From positions 62,001-126,000 of the forward strand of contig FNUU01000008.1 of NCBI GenBank assembly GCA_900108205.1: DNA of 64,000 nucleotides, written 5' to 3'. The position numbers were made by a program, and so were the translations under genes. The DNA is from Eubacterium ruminantium. Its GTDB lineage: Bacteria > Bacillota > Clostridia > Lachnospirales > Lachnospiraceae. Of the stretch, positions 34,922 to 46,528 are shown piece after piece. Positions within the stretch are counted from its first letter, which is position 1, and each line of letters starts with the position of its first letter. The notes under the pieces were generated by a model. The model made no database searches, was not told the origin of the DNA, and saw only the letters and a program-made list of their open reading frames with translations.

Positions 34922-35413
34922 ATGCTTAGATTTTTTATGAAAGCAAATGAAGTTGAAGAGAAGGATTCCTTCGGTATATATAATGACAGTGGAAAAAAAT
35001 GCTATTATACCAAGGATGATTTCATGACAACAGGTCATAGAATTAAGATTTATATGGCAGATACAATTACAGAGATCGGTCATGTTCAGGAGAAGAATTC
35101 ACTTGGTGAAGCAAGATTTGAATTCAGTGCGCGCGGTGATAATTTCGGAGATGTTATTGTCAGAGGACATAATGTAGCTGATGTTGAGATCGATTACAAT
35201 AACTGGCGTATAGAGGGCAGCCCTTTCGATTGGAGATATGATGTTTTCATGGGCTCTCTCAGAATAATGTCAGCAAGACAGACAATGTATATGATACCGG
35301 GCCAGGCGCTCAGTATGACAAATACTTATATCATCGGTGTTGCAAATGATTCAGATGCACTTATAAGTATTGCCTTTGCACTTGCACTGTTTGCTGCAAA
35401 GAAGTATTTATAA
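34922..35413 (+). CDS. LURP-one-related (Tubby C-terminal-like, YxjI) protein
   Basis: Predicted 163 residues. The ATG at 34922 follows AAAGGGG; the frame from 34835 overlaps no site. It shows the beta-rich LURP-one pattern: a hydrophobic start, SFGIYNDSGKKCYYTKDDFM, RIKIYMADTITEIGHVQEKN, and a closing amphipathic helix (DALISIAFALALFAAKKYL). The fold is shared with Tubby domains and scramblases and may bind membranes. Its role in bacteria is unknown. It ends at the terminator at 35436 and may form a unit with the tubulin-like gene. Confidence 0.75.
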   Translation: MLRFFMKANEVEEKDSFGIYNDSGKKCYYTKDDFMTTGHRIKIYMADTITEIGHVQEKNSLGEARFEFSARGDNFGDVIVRGHNVADVEIDYNNWRIEGSPFDWRYDVFMGSLRIMSARQTMYMIPGQALSMTNTYIIGVANDSDALISIAFALALFAAKKYL

Positions 35414-35435
35414 AAAATAGATTAATGAAATATTT

Positions 35436-35470
35436 AAAAAGCGCAGGCTGTATTTCCACCTGCGCTTTTT
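35436..35470 (+). terminator. Terminator after the LURP-one-like gene
   Basis: AAAAAGCGCAGG at 35436-35447 pairs with CCTGCGCTTTTT at 35459-35470. Confidence 0.9.
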
Positions 35471-35494
35471 GCAAGAAAAGATGAGGAAGAAAAA

Positions 35495-35953
35495 ATGAAA
35501 TTTGTTGTTCAGAGAGTTGATTCAGCGTCGTGTACGGTAGAGGATAAGGTAACAGGAAGCATCGAAAAAGGCTTTCTGGTTTTTATTGGTGTTTCGAATG
35601 AAGATAATGAGGAAATTGCAGACAAAATGGTAAAAAAGCTTCTTGGACTGAGGATCTTTGACGATGCTGAGGGCAAGACGAACCTTGCGCTTAAGGATGT
35701 TGGAGGAAGTCTGCTGCTTATATCTCAGTTTACTCTTTATGCGGACTGCAGTCACGGAAACAGGCCGTCATTTATAAATGCCGGAAGCCCTGACCACGCA
35801 GAGGCGCTTTACGAATATATCATTTCCAAGGTAAGAGCCGAAGGCTATACTGCCGAGACCGGTATTTTTGGTGCTGAAATGCTTATTAAGCTGGAAAATC
35901 ACGGCCCATTTACAATTATTCTTGACAGCAGAGACATTGTAAAGTTAAAGTAG
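35495..35953 (+). CDS. dtd: D-aminoacyl-tRNA deacylase
   Basis: Protein of 152 residues, the family length. The active-site motifs are SQFTLYADCSHGNRPSF and NHGPFTIILDS; the second is usually NGPVT, so Val is replaced by Phe. The enzyme removes D-amino acids (and glycine from tRNA-Ala) to protect translation. The ATG follows GATGAGGAAG. It is followed at 36015 by lepA. Confidence 0.93.
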   Translation: MKFVVQRVDSASCTVEDKVTGSIEKGFLVFIGVSNEDNEEIADKMVKKLLGLRIFDDAEGKTNLALKDVGGSLLLISQFTLYADCSHGNRPSFINAGSPDHAEALYEYIISKVRAEGYTAETGIFGAEMLIKLENHGPFTIILDSRDIVKLK

Positions 35954-36014
35954 TGTAGATAAGCTGAATAAACAAGATATATGAAATAGAAAATAGTGGA
36001 ATGAGGAAAGAAAA

Positions 36015-37829
36015 GTGGCACATTTAGACCAGAAGAAGATCAGAAATTTTTGTATTATAGCACATATAGATCATGGTAAATCAACTCTTGCCGACAGAAT
36101 TATCGAGAAGACCGGTACACTGACCTTAAGAGAGATGCAGGAGCAGGTTCTTGATAATATGGATATCGAACGTGAGAGAGGTATTACCATCAAATCCCAG
36201 GCGGTAAGAATCATTTATAAGGCGCAGGATGGTGAAGAGTATATCTTTAATCTTATAGATACTCCGGGTCATGTGGATTTCAATTATGAAGTATCACGAA
36301 GCCTTGCGGCTTGCGAAGGAGCAATACTGGTCGTTGACGCCGCTCAGGGAATAGAAGCCCAGACACTCGCAAATGTTTATATGGCTATCGATCATGATCT
36401 TGAAGTATTTCCTGTTATCAATAAGATCGATCTTCCTTCGGCCGAGCCTGAAAGAGTTAAGGCTGAGATTGAAGATGTTATAGGCATTGAGGCTCATGAT
36501 GCGCCCCTTATTTCGGCAAAGAACGGTATAAATATCGAAGAGGTGCTTGAAGCTGTAGTAAATAAGATACCTGCCCCAAATGGCAATCTTGATGCTCCGT
36601 TTAAGGCTCTTATATTTGACAGTATTTATGATCAGTACAAGGGCGTTATCATTTTCTGCAGAGTATTTGACGGCTTTATTACAAGGGGATCAAAGATACA
36701 TATGATGGCAACCGGAGCGGAAGCAAGCGTTGTTGAGGTTGGTATCTTTGGCGCCGGAAGATTTATCCCGACAGATGAGATTTCGGCAGGTATGGTTGGA
36801 TATATAACCGCAAGCCTTAAGGATGTATCAGAGACTGAGGTTGGTGATACAGTTACAGATGCAGATAATCCATGTGATGAGGCTCTTCCGGGATATAAGA
36901 AGGCTCGTCCTATGGTTTACTGTGGACTTTATCCTGCAGACGGTGCAAAGTATCCGGAACTTAGAGACGCTCTTGAGAAGCTTCAGTTAAATGATGCTTC
37001 ACTTTTCTATGAGCCTGAAACCTCCATAGCTCTTGGCTTCGGCTTCAGATGCGGTTTCCTGGGGCTGCTTCATTTGGAAGTAATTCAGGAGAGGCTGGAA
37101 AGAGAATATAACCTGGATCTTGTAACTACGGCTCCGGGCGTTGTATATAAGGTTCATAAGACAGACGGTACAGTTATAGAACTTACAAATCCTTCAAATC
37201 TTCCTTCTCCGTCAGAGATAGATTATATGGAGGAGCCTATAGTTTCTGCGGAAATAATGGTTACCACGGAATTTACCGGAGCTATCATGAAGCTCTGTCA
37301 GGAGAGAAGAGGCGTATATCTCGGAATGGAATATATTGAAACCACAAGAGCGCTTCTTAAATATGAGCTTCCGTTAAATGAGATCATTTATGACTTCTTT
37401 GATGCACTGAAGTCGCGATCAAGAGGATATGCTTCCTTTGATTATGAGCTTAAGGGCTACCAGAGATCAAATCTGGTCAAGCTGGATATTCTCATCAACA
37501 AAGAAGAGGTCGATGCGCTTTCGTTTATAGTTCATGCTGATTCAGCATATGAAAGAGCGAGAAAGATGTGTGAGAAGCTTAAGGGTGAGATCCCTAGACA
37601 TCTTTTTGAAATCCCTATCCAGGGAGCTATCGGCGGTAAAGTTATTTCCAGAGAAACGGTTAAAGCCCTGCGTAAGGACGTTCTTGCCAAGTGCTACGGC
37701 GGTGATATAAGCAGAAAGAAGAAGCTTCTGGAGAAGCAGAAGGAAGGCAAGAAGAGGATGCGCCAGATCGGTAACGTAGAGATACCGCAGAAGGCATTTA
37801 TGAGCGTTCTGAGACTTGATGAAGAGTAA
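36015..37829 (+). CDS. lepA: Elongation factor 4 (LepA)
   Basis: Protein of 604 residues starting at GTG with AGGAAAG upstream. GTPase motifs are [18 protein letters not shown] and [10 protein letters not shown]; the LepA-specific C-terminal domain is present ([20 protein letters not shown]). The factor acts on ribosomes and can remodel stalled or initiating complexes. Position upstream of hemW and hrcA is the common Firmicutes order. Confidence 0.97.
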   Translation: MAHLDQKKIRNFCIIAHIDHGKSTLADRIIEKTGTLTLREMQEQVLDNMDIERERGITIKSQAVRIIYKAQDGEEYIFNLIDTPGHVDFNYEVSRSLAACEGAILVVDAAQGIEAQTLANVYMAIDHDLEVFPVINKIDLPSAEPERVKAEIEDVIGIEAHDAPLISAKNGINIEEVLEAVVNKIPAPNGNLDAPFKALIFDSIYDQYKGVIIFCRVFDGFITRGSKIHMMATGAEASVVEVGIFGAGRFIPTDEISAGMVGYITASLKDVSETEVGDTVTDADNPCDEALPGYKKARPMVYCGLYPADGAKYPELRDALEKLQLNDASLFYEPETSIALGFGFRCGFLGLLHLEVIQERLEREYNLDLVTTAPGVVYKVHKTDGTVIELTNPSNLPSPSEIDYMEEPIVSAEIMVTTEFTGAIMKLCQERRGVYLGMEYIETTRALLKYELPLNEIIYDFFDALKSRSRGYASFDYELKGYQRSNLVKLDILINKEEVDALSFIVHADSAYERARKMCEKLKGEIPRHLFEIPIQGAIGGKVISRETVKALRKDVLAKCYGGDISRKKKLLEKQKEGKKRMRQIGNVEIPQKAFMSVLRLDEE

Positions 37830-37859
37830 GTGATAGATAAATAAGGATGATTAATTATA

Positions 37860-38010
37860 TCTGATAATTAATAATTGTTGATGGTAAAAAGTGTTGATGA
37901 TAAACAATTTTTGATAATAAAAAGTGTTTTTGATAAAGAATTATTGATAATGAAATGTTGATGATAAATGATTATTATTAATATATAATTATCGTTAATT
38001 ATTTATTATG
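37860..38010. repeat. Degenerate ~17-bp tandem repeats between lepA and hemW
   Basis: Six or more copies around TTGATGATAAA or TTGATAATAAA with a short variable tail, spaced about 15-19 bases. Very AT-rich. No terminator or promoter is obvious in this gap. Confidence 0.65.
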
Positions 38011-38041
38011 ATGTATCAGTGAAATGTTATTGAGGTACAAG

Positions 38042-39238
38042 ATGAAGAAAAATCTCAGTTTATATATACATATTCCGTTTTGTTTAAAGAAATGCATTTA
38101 CTGTGATTTTCTTTCATTTGCGAATTGCAGTTATGCGCAGCAGCTTCAGTATATTGATGCCCTCCAGCAGGAGATAAAGCTGTACAAGGCTTTTGCTGAC
38201 CGATATGTGGTAAAAACCATATTTATAGGCGGAGGAACTCCGTCTCTTCTGGATGAGGTTTTTATCGGAAATATTCTTTCTGTAATAAGAAATGTATTTG
38301 AGGTTGACAGATTTCCGGAGATCACGATAGAGGCAAATCCGGGCACTGTAAAATATACAAATCTCCTGGCTTATCAGAGTTATGGTATCAACAGAATATC
38401 CATAGGACTTCAGAGTACAAATGATGAAACCTTAAAGATGCTCGGACGTATTCATAACATGGATCAGTTTGTTGCGACATTTAATTCTGCAAGAAGAGCA
38501 GGCTTCAAAAATATAAATATTGATATTATGAGCGGACTTCCGGGTCAGACGGAACATACATATATCGAGACCTTGATGAAGGTTATGGAATTCGCACCTG
38601 AGCATATTTCGGCTTATTCGCTGCAGGTGGAAGAGGGGACTCCTCTTTATGATGATGAAGAGCTTGTAGGCATGATACCTGATGAGGATGCTGACAGAAG
38701 AATGTATGCCATGACCAAGAAGGTGCTGGCTGCAAATGGATATGAGAGATATGAATTCTCGAATTATGCGAAGGCGGGCTATGAATGCAGGCATAATATA
38801 ACCTACTGGACGGGCGGAGAGTATATTGGATTTGGTATCGGAGCGGCTTCTTATTTCAAGGGAGAGCGTTTCAATAATACAAAGGATATTGATAAATATA
38901 TTGCTGTCATGCAGGAGGCTCAGCCGGAAATTGCTTCGTCACCGGACAAGTTTCATGTTTATGAAGAGGTTACCGGACAGATCAGGGAAAATGTTGAAAC
39001 CATATATATCGACAGCAGGATAGAAGAGTTTATGTTCCTTGGACTCAGAATGACCAGAGGAATCAGCAGAAAAGAGTTCAGGGACAGATTCAATAAGGAT
39101 GTTTATGAGGTCTATGGCCCGGTGTTGAACAAATATGTCGATGAAGGATTTATGATAGTAGATGATGAATCTGTCAGACTGAATGACAGAGGTATAGATG
39201 TAAGTAATATTATTCTGTCGGATTTTATACTGGACTGA
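38042..39238 (+). CDS. hemW: Radical SAM heme chaperone HemW
   Basis: Predicted 398 residues; the ATG at 38042 follows TTGAGG. The radical SAM cluster motif is CLKKCIYC in IPFCLKKCIYCDFLSFANC, with the HemW-type follow-up FIGGGTPSLLDE. Typical segments IEANPGTVKYTN, GINRISIGLQSTNDETLKML and EFSNYAKAGYECRHNITYW match the family. HemW proteins were once called oxygen-independent coproporphyrinogen oxidases, but most are heme chaperones. Gene order lepA-hemW-hrcA is conserved in Firmicutes. Confidence 0.93.
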   Translation: MKKNLSLYIHIPFCLKKCIYCDFLSFANCSYAQQLQYIDALQQEIKLYKAFADRYVVKTIFIGGGTPSLLDEVFIGNILSVIRNVFEVDRFPEITIEANPGTVKYTNLLAYQSYGINRISIGLQSTNDETLKMLGRIHNMDQFVATFNSARRAGFKNINIDIMSGLPGQTEHTYIETLMKVMEFAPEHISAYSLQVEEGTPLYDDEELVGMIPDEDADRRMYAMTKKVLAANGYERYEFSNYAKAGYECRHNITYWTGGEYIGFGIGAASYFKGERFNNTKDIDKYIAVMQEAQPEIASSPDKFHVYEEVTGQIRENVETIYIDSRIEEFMFLGLRMTRGISRKEFRDRFNKDVYEVYGPVLNKYVDEGFMIVDDESVRLNDRGIDVSNIILSDFILD

Positions 39239-39244
39239 ATATGT

Positions 39245-39282
39245 AAAAAGGATGCTTTGAAAGACGAAACATCCTTTTTTTT
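39245..39282 (+). terminator. Terminator of hemW
   Basis: AAAAAGGATG at 39245-39254 pairs with CATCCTTTTT at 39270-39279, followed by more T. It separates hemW from the heat-shock operon. Confidence 0.85.
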
Positions 39283-39295
39283 GTGTAGATACTTC

Positions 39296-39362
39296 TTGAC
39301 ATTATTTGTATAAAGGCTTATATTATGAATAGCGGTTAGCACTCAGATGATTTGAGTGCTAA
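39296..39362 (+). promoter_or_regulatory. SigA promoter and CIRCE operator of the hrcA operon
   Basis: TTGACA at 39296-39301 and TATATT at 39319-39324 are 17 bases apart. The CIRCE element is perfect: TTAGCACTC at 39336-39344, a nine-base spacer, GAGTGCTAA at 39354-39362. HrcA bound here would repress its own operon until heat shock titrates GroE away. Confidence 0.95.
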
Positions 39363-39384
39363 CAGAACAAAAGGCGGTGATGAA

Positions 39385-40446
39385 TTGGATATAAATGATA
39401 CTTTGGATGAACGTAAAGAGGTCATCCTGAAAGCGATCATTTCGAATTATCTCGAGACCGGCGAGCCTGTCGGGTCGAGAACCATTTCAAAGTATACCGA
39501 CCTCAATCTTAGCTCGGCGACGATCCGTAATGAGATGTCGGATCTGGAGGAACTCGGATATATAGTCCAGCCTCATACTTCTGCAGGACGTGTTCCTACA
39601 GACAAGGGATACAGATTCTACGTTGACCGGATGATGGCTGAGAAGGAGGAAAGCGAAGCGGCTCAGGAAAATCTCCTTGAGAGAGTGGATAAGCTGGAAT
39701 CACTTCTTAAGCAGGTCGCCAAGGTGCTTGCCTATAATACCCAGTATGCGACAATGGTTACATCACCAAGAATGCTGAATAAACGTATAAAGTTTATTCA
39801 GTTATCTCAGGTTGATGACGAAAATCTTGTAGCGGTCATAGTAGTGGGTGACAACGTGGCAAGGAATCAGCTCATACATGTTGAGCAGACGCTGAGCAAC
39901 GAGGATGTACTGAAATTCAACTTACTGCTGAATACATTTCTTCAGGGTGCACTTGTTACTGAGATCAATATCGAGATGATGCAGACCATGAAGCAGCAGG
40001 CGGGTGAATATGCGGATATACTTGAGAAAATATTCGAAGGGATAGTTGATGCGGTGCATCAGGCTGAGGAAACTCAGATATACACAAGCGGTGCTTCGAA
40101 TCTTCTGAAGTTGGGAGATCTCGGAGACTATAATAAGGCCAGCGCACTTCTTGAAACCTTTGAGGACAAGGAGGAGCTCAGTGAACTTGCTTCAGCTGCG
40201 TTAAAACACAATGAAGAAGATGGTGATAAAAACATTCAGATATATATCGGTGATGAGTCACCTGTTGAAAATATGAAAGATTATTCAATAGTTACTTCGA
40301 CTTATGAACTTCCTGAAGGAGCGAAGGGAACTATAGGAATTATAGGACCTAAACGGATGGATTACAAGAAGGTCGTAAATACATTAAAGAGTCTTACGGA
40401 CGAACTTGACACCATATTCCGTAAGGAAGGAAAGAGGGGTGAATAG
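39385..40446 (+). CDS. hrcA: Heat-inducible transcription repressor HrcA
   Basis: Predicted 353 residues. I chose TTG at 39385 because GGCGGTGAT lies just before it and the protein then begins MDINDTLDERKEVILKAII as in relatives; a frame from 39352 starts inside CIRCE. The winged helix includes ETGEPVGSRTISKYT and SSATIRNEMSDLEELGYIVQ, and the segment HTSAGRVPTDKGYRFYVD is a family hallmark. It binds the CIRCE element just upstream and needs GroEL for activity. First gene of hrcA-grpE-dnaK-dnaJ. Confidence 0.95.
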   Translation: MDINDTLDERKEVILKAIISNYLETGEPVGSRTISKYTDLNLSSATIRNEMSDLEELGYIVQPHTSAGRVPTDKGYRFYVDRMMAEKEESEAAQENLLERVDKLESLLKQVAKVLAYNTQYATMVTSPRMLNKRIKFIQLSQVDDENLVAVIVVGDNVARNQLIHVEQTLSNEDVLKFNLLLNTFLQGALVTEINIEMMQTMKQQAGEYADILEKIFEGIVDAVHQAEETQIYTSGASNLLKLGDLGDYNKASALLETFEDKEELSELASAALKHNEEDGDKNIQIYIGDESPVENMKDYSIVTSTYELPEGAKGTIGIIGPKRMDYKKVVNTLKSLTDELDTIFRKEGKRGE

Positions 40447-40449
40447 AGA

Positions 40450-41130
40450 ATGGCAGAGATAAGTATGGCGCAGATGCTTCAGGCTCTTCAGAATGAAAAT
40501 GAAGAAGGTGCAGTCGAAAAGCCTGCTACCAACGCGGATGGCGTAATAAATGTTGTCATAGGTGAACCAATCGAAGGAACAATAGTTACTGTAGATGATG
40601 AACAGTATGTGACACCAAGTGAAGCCGATGCCAGAAGACCAAAACCGGTACCAAAGAAAAACAGAAGAGGCAATAAGGAATTATTGGCCGAGCTCGAAAG
40701 AACAAAGGAGCTTGCAGAGGGAAACAAGGATAAGTATACAAGACTTATGGCAGAGTTTGACAATGCGAGAGCGAGAAGCGAGAAAGAAAATTCAAAGATG
40801 TTTGACTACGGAGCCAAGGATACTTTGGAGAAGCTTCTTCCGATAGTAGATGATTTCGAGAGAGCGCTTGAGAATATTCCTGAAGCTGAAAAAGGAGCAT
40901 TTTCAGATGGTATCGAAATGATATATAAGAAGATGATGGACACACTTAAGGGAATCGGTGTTGAACCGATGAACGCTGTTGATAAACAGTTTGATCCGAA
41001 CTTCCATAATGCGGTTATCCATGTGGAGGATGAAAACCTTCCTGAGAATACGGTTCTTGAAGAGATGCAGAAGGGTTATATGTATAAGGATCAGGTGCTT
41101 CGTCACAGTATGGTCAAGGTTGCAAATTAG
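40450..41130 (+). CDS. grpE: Nucleotide exchange factor GrpE
   Basis: Protein of 226 residues. The first 80 are low-complexity and acidic; the core has the GrpE helix KYTRLMAEFDNARARSEKEN and the beta-domain MNAVDKQFDPNFHNAVIHVE. It speeds ADP release from DnaK. It starts three bases after hrcA stops. Confidence 0.95.
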   Translation: MAEISMAQMLQALQNENEEGAVEKPATNADGVINVVIGEPIEGTIVTVDDEQYVTPSEADARRPKPVPKKNRRGNKELLAELERTKELAEGNKDKYTRLMAEFDNARARSEKENSKMFDYGAKDTLEKLLPIVDDFERALENIPEAEKGAFSDGIEMIYKKMMDTLKGIGVEPMNAVDKQFDPNFHNAVIHVEDENLPENTVLEEMQKGYMYKDQVLRHSMVKVAN

Positions 41131-41209
41131 CAGCAAAAACAACTGCAGACCGAGAGGCTGCATGACTATAGATCGATATAAAAAAGAATTTAAAGCGGAA
41201 TTACTTTAG

Positions 41210-43066
<1,857 letters not shown>

Positions 43067-43094
43067 AATAAATAAATGTAGATTAGATTTCAGC

Positions 43095-43137
43095 ATGGAT
43101 TCGTATCGGTGGGATTAGTCTGCCGGTACGAATCCAT
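43095..43137 (+). promoter_or_regulatory. Intercistronic stem-loop between dnaK and dnaJ
   Basis: ATGGATTCGTATCGG at 43095-43109 pairs with CCGGTACGAATCCAT at 43123-43137: 15 pairs, one G-U. No T run follows, so it is not a strong intrinsic terminator; it may stabilise the dnaK message end or lower expression of dnaJ. Confidence 0.7.
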
Positions 43138-43172
43138 TGTGAGTATTAAGGAAAGAGTTAAAAGGGGAAAAT

Positions 43173-44336
43173 ATGGCGGAAGCAGCAGATAAGAGAGACG
43201 CGTATGAGGTACTTGGGGTATCCAGAAACGCAAATGACAATGATTTAAAGAAAGCATACAGAGTCCTTGCCAAGAAGTATCATCCGGACGCTAATCCCGG
43301 CGACAAAGAAGCTGAAGAGAAGTTCAAGGAAGCTTCCGAAGCTTACGCTATCCTTAGTGACGCAGAAAACAGGAAGAAGTATGATCAGTACGGATGGAGT
43401 GCGTTTGATCCGAATGGTCAGGGCGGCGAAGGAGGCTTTGATTTTGCTGATATGGGAGATATCTTCGGAGATATCTTCGGTGATATGTTCGGCGGCGGGG
43501 CTAAGAAGTCACAGACCAACGGACCTGTTAAGGGTGCGGATATCAAAACTACTATCCGTTGTACATTTGAAGAAGCTGTATTTGGTACACAGACAGAGAT
43601 CGAGCTTCCTCTTAAGGATGAATGTCCTGTATGTCAGGGAACCGGTGCTCAGCCGGGACATCCTGCAGAAACCTGCGGCAAGTGTGGCGGCAAGGGTCAG
43701 GTAGCATTTACACAGCAGTCGCTTTTTGGGATGAACAGAACTATTCAGACCTGTCCGGATTGCCAGGGAAGCGGTAAGATCATTAAATTTAAGTGCAGTA
43801 ACTGTGCCGGTTCGGGATTTGTTAAGAGTAAGAAAAATATTCAGATAAAGGTACCTGCAGGTATTGATAACGGTCAGAGTATCAGACTTCGTGAGATGGG
43901 CGAGCCGGGTATAAATGGCGGCGGAAGAGGTGATCTTCTTGTTACAATTCTTGTAGATAAGCATGCTATTTTCAGCAGACAGGAATATGATCTTTACTCA
44001 ACAGAGAAGCTCAGCTTTACACAGGCAGCTTTGGGCGGCAAGATCAATATCAATACAATTGACGGACCTTATGAATATAATATTCAGGCAGGTACTCAGA
44101 ATAATACAAAGATTAAACTAAAGGGCAAGGGTGTTCCTACACTTCGTAACAAGAGTGTCAGAGGTGACCACTATGTAACTCTTAACGTAGAGGTTCCTGA
44201 TAATCTTACCGAAGAGCAGAAGCAGGTGCTTGCACAGGTTAAGGATCCATATGGAGTTGAAGTCAGAGCGGCTACAGATTCTCTCGGCGGATTTACATTT
44301 GGACATCATAGAAAGAAAAGAAGAAAAAGGGTATAA
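43173..44336 (+). CDS. dnaJ: Chaperone protein DnaJ
   Basis: Protein of 387 residues. J domain with HPD in [10 protein letters not shown], Gly/Phe-rich segment ([14 protein letters not shown]), and four zinc-binding repeats: [32 protein letters not shown]. It stimulates DnaK ATPase and presents substrates. The site is AAAAGGGGAAAAT. Confidence 0.97.
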   Translation: MAEAADKRDAYEVLGVSRNANDNDLKKAYRVLAKKYHPDANPGDKEAEEKFKEASEAYAILSDAENRKKYDQYGWSAFDPNGQGGEGGFDFADMGDIFGDIFGDMFGGGAKKSQTNGPVKGADIKTTIRCTFEEAVFGTQTEIELPLKDECPVCQGTGAQPGHPAETCGKCGGKGQVAFTQQSLFGMNRTIQTCPDCQGSGKIIKFKCSNCAGSGFVKSKKNIQIKVPAGIDNGQSIRLREMGEPGINGGGRGDLLVTILVDKHAIFSRQEYDLYSTEKLSFTQAALGGKININTIDGPYEYNIQAGTQNNTKIKLKGKGVPTLRNKSVRGDHYVTLNVEVPDNLTEEQKQVLAQVKDPYGVEVRAATDSLGGFTFGHHRKKRRKRV

Positions 44337-44342
44337 ATAAAT

Positions 44343-45422
44343 ATGATATGGAAAAAGTTAACGATTGATACGAGTGTTGAGGCAGTTGATCTTATCAGTG
44401 AGTTTCTCTCTGAGCTTGGCGTTGAAGGTGTAATGATCGAGGATAATGTTCCACTTTCAGAGGACGATCTCAAATCAATGTTTGTCGATATACCTCTTAT
44501 CGAAGGTGAAAATGATGGTACTGCCAGAGTTTCATGTTTCGTTGACGATTCATTTGATATTAACTCATTAAAGGCGGATATAGCGGCAGAGCTTATCCGC
44601 CTTAAAGAGTTTATAGACGTAGGAAGCATGGAGATTAGTGTTTCTGATACAAGTGATGACTCAACCTGGCAGAATAACTGGAAGCAGTATTTCAAGCCGT
44701 TCAGGCTTTATGACAATATAGTTATACTTCCGACATGGGAGACTTTTGACGATATCAGAGAAGATGATATCGTAGTATCGATCGAGTCGGTAATGGCATT
44801 TGGAACCGGTACACATGAGACCACAAAGCTCTGTATCGGTCAGTTGAAGAAGTATCTGAAGCCGGGACAGTCAGTATTTGATATCGGCTCAGGAAGCGGA
44901 ATTCTTTCAATAATCAGCGTTTATCTTGGTGCAGGTTATGTGCATGGAATGGATATTGATCCGGATGCAGTCAAGGCCAGCTTTGAAAACGCAGAAGCTA
45001 ACGGTTTCGACAGAGACAGGATTGAATTTACCTGCGGAAATCTTCTTGACAGCAATTATATTGCCGGAGTTTCGAAGGAGAGAACCGGGGATTATGCTAA
45101 AAACGGATGTGCAGGTGATAACGCTGAAGTGGGCGGCGTTTCTGCTTCTGACAGTACGGCTGAGGGACAGAATAATACGGTTGATGGAAAGAGTGATACA
45201 GTTGACCGTCAGTATGATATAGTTGTCGCAAATATACTCGCCGACGTTATCATGCCTCTTTCAGCTGTCGTAAGACCTTATATGAAGAAGGACGGCCTCT
45301 TTATAACTTCCGGTATCATCGATATGAAGGAAGAAGAAGTAAAGGCAGAACTCCTTAAAAATGGTTTTGAGATAATTGATGTTATCCACATGGGCGAGTG
45401 GGTATCGATTGTATGTAAATAG
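44343..45422 (+). CDS. prmA: Ribosomal protein L11 methyltransferase with a low-complexity insert
   Basis: Protein of 359 residues, about 40 longer than usual. Motifs: AFGTGTHETTKLCI, SAM-binding DIGSGSGILSIISVYLGA and catalytic-region VANILADVIMPL. Between residues about 240 and 290, where family members go straight from the N[LM]L strand to IVVANIL, there is an extra Ser/Gly/Asp/Thr-rich stretch (CAGDNAEVGGVSASDSTAEG and onwards). The insert probably forms a surface loop. PrmA trimethylates ribosomal protein L11. It is followed by rsmE, the usual neighbour, and so may be read from the heat-shock operon. Confidence 0.93.
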   Translation: MIWKKLTIDTSVEAVDLISEFLSELGVEGVMIEDNVPLSEDDLKSMFVDIPLIEGENDGTARVSCFVDDSFDINSLKADIAAELIRLKEFIDVGSMEISVSDTSDDSTWQNNWKQYFKPFRLYDNIVILPTWETFDDIREDDIVVSIESVMAFGTGTHETTKLCIGQLKKYLKPGQSVFDIGSGSGILSIISVYLGAGYVHGMDIDPDAVKASFENAEANGFDRDRIEFTCGNLLDSNYIAGVSKERTGDYAKNGCAGDNAEVGGVSASDSTAEGQNNTVDGKSDTVDRQYDIVVANILADVIMPLSAVVRPYMKKDGLFITSGIIDMKEEEVKAELLKNGFEIIDVIHMGEWVSIVCK

Positions 45423-45466
45423 ATGCAAAAGGATGAAGCTCCTATTTGTTTTTTAGGGTTATAAAA

Positions 45467-46501
45467 ATGAGTTTGTATAGATTTTATGTTGAAGGGTGCA
45501 GCAATGCGTCCGATAAGATATATATATCGGGTAAGGATTATAATCATATAAGAAATGTTCTGAGGCTTAGAATCGGCGAGGAGATCATCGTCAGCGACGG
45601 TACTTCGAGGGATTTTCATTGCAGGATCGCGGCATATCATGATTCGTCGGATGGAGGAAATGTTAATTCTGATACTCGTAAATCAGGCAAGAAAACTGCT
45701 GTAGATAATGGCGAGTTTGAGGATTATGATGGCCAGGTTGAGGCGGAGATCATTGATTTTAATGATAACGCCACAGAGCTTCCGGTAAATGTGGTTTTGT
45801 TTCAGGGGATGCCCAAGGCGGACAAGTTTGAACATATCATTCAGAAGACGGTTGAGCTGGGCGTGCATGAAATCTATCCGGTAATGATGAAGAGATGCGT
45901 TGTGAAGCTGGAAGGCGGAAATGGCAGCGTTGATAAGAATGGTTTCCTCAAGGTCAGCTCCAAGGAAGCAAAGAAGCTTGAAAGATATAATAAGATATCC
46001 GAGGCTGCCGCAAAGCAGTCACAGCGAGGCATAATTCCTGAGGTTAAGGACTTTATATCTTATAAGCAGGCTATTGACATGGCGTCTGAAATGGATATGA
46101 TGCTTGTACCATATGAGTCTGCCGAGGGAATGGAGCACTCGAGAGATATAATCCGAAAAATCCGGGAAGAGGCTGTGAGGCGCCGGTATGCATCAGAGGT
46201 ATCACATGATGTAGGTGTTGATACAGATGGCAATAATACGAGCAGTGTGAATAATCCGGTAAATATATCGGTGAATAATCAGATGAGTGATTATGCGAGA
46301 AATTCGATGATTGATCAGGTGGATAATAACAGATTCTCAGTAGCTGTATTTATCGGACCTGAGGGAGGCTATGCTCCGGAGGAGATTGAATATGCGAAGG
46401 AGAAGGGCGGAGAGATTATTTCCCTCGGCAACAGAATACTTCGCACGGAGACAGCAGGACCTGCAATAATGTCTATACTTGGATTTATGTTAGATGAGTA
46501 A
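45467..46501 (+). CDS. rsmE: 16S rRNA (uracil-1498-N3)-methyltransferase with two inserts
   Basis: Predicted 344 residues, about 95 longer than the normal 245-250; start at 45467 after AGGG. The core is recognisable: NHIRNVLRLRIGEEIIVSDG, QGMPKADKFEHIIQKTVELG, and the SPOUT knot FIGPEGGYAPEEIEYA and LGNRILRTETAGPA. One insert (residues about 65-95) lies in the N-terminal PUA-like domain; the second (about 240-290) is Asn/Ser/Val-rich (NNTSSVNNPVNISVNNQMSD) and precedes the knot. Both are low-complexity and probably disordered. The enzyme methylates U1498 of 16S rRNA. Confidence 0.92.
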   Translation: MSLYRFYVEGCSNASDKIYISGKDYNHIRNVLRLRIGEEIIVSDGTSRDFHCRIAAYHDSSDGGNVNSDTRKSGKKTAVDNGEFEDYDGQVEAEIIDFNDNATELPVNVVLFQGMPKADKFEHIIQKTVELGVHEIYPVMMKRCVVKLEGGNGSVDKNGFLKVSSKEAKKLERYNKISEAAAKQSQRGIIPEVKDFISYKQAIDMASEMDMMLVPYESAEGMEHSRDIIRKIREEAVRRRYASEVSHDVGVDTDGNNTSSVNNPVNISVNNQMSDYARNSMIDQVDNNRFSVAVFIGPEGGYAPEEIEYAKEKGGEIISLGNRILRTETAGPAIMSILGFMLDE

Positions 46502-46528
46502 ATAAAAAAGAACAATAGGAATAATGAA

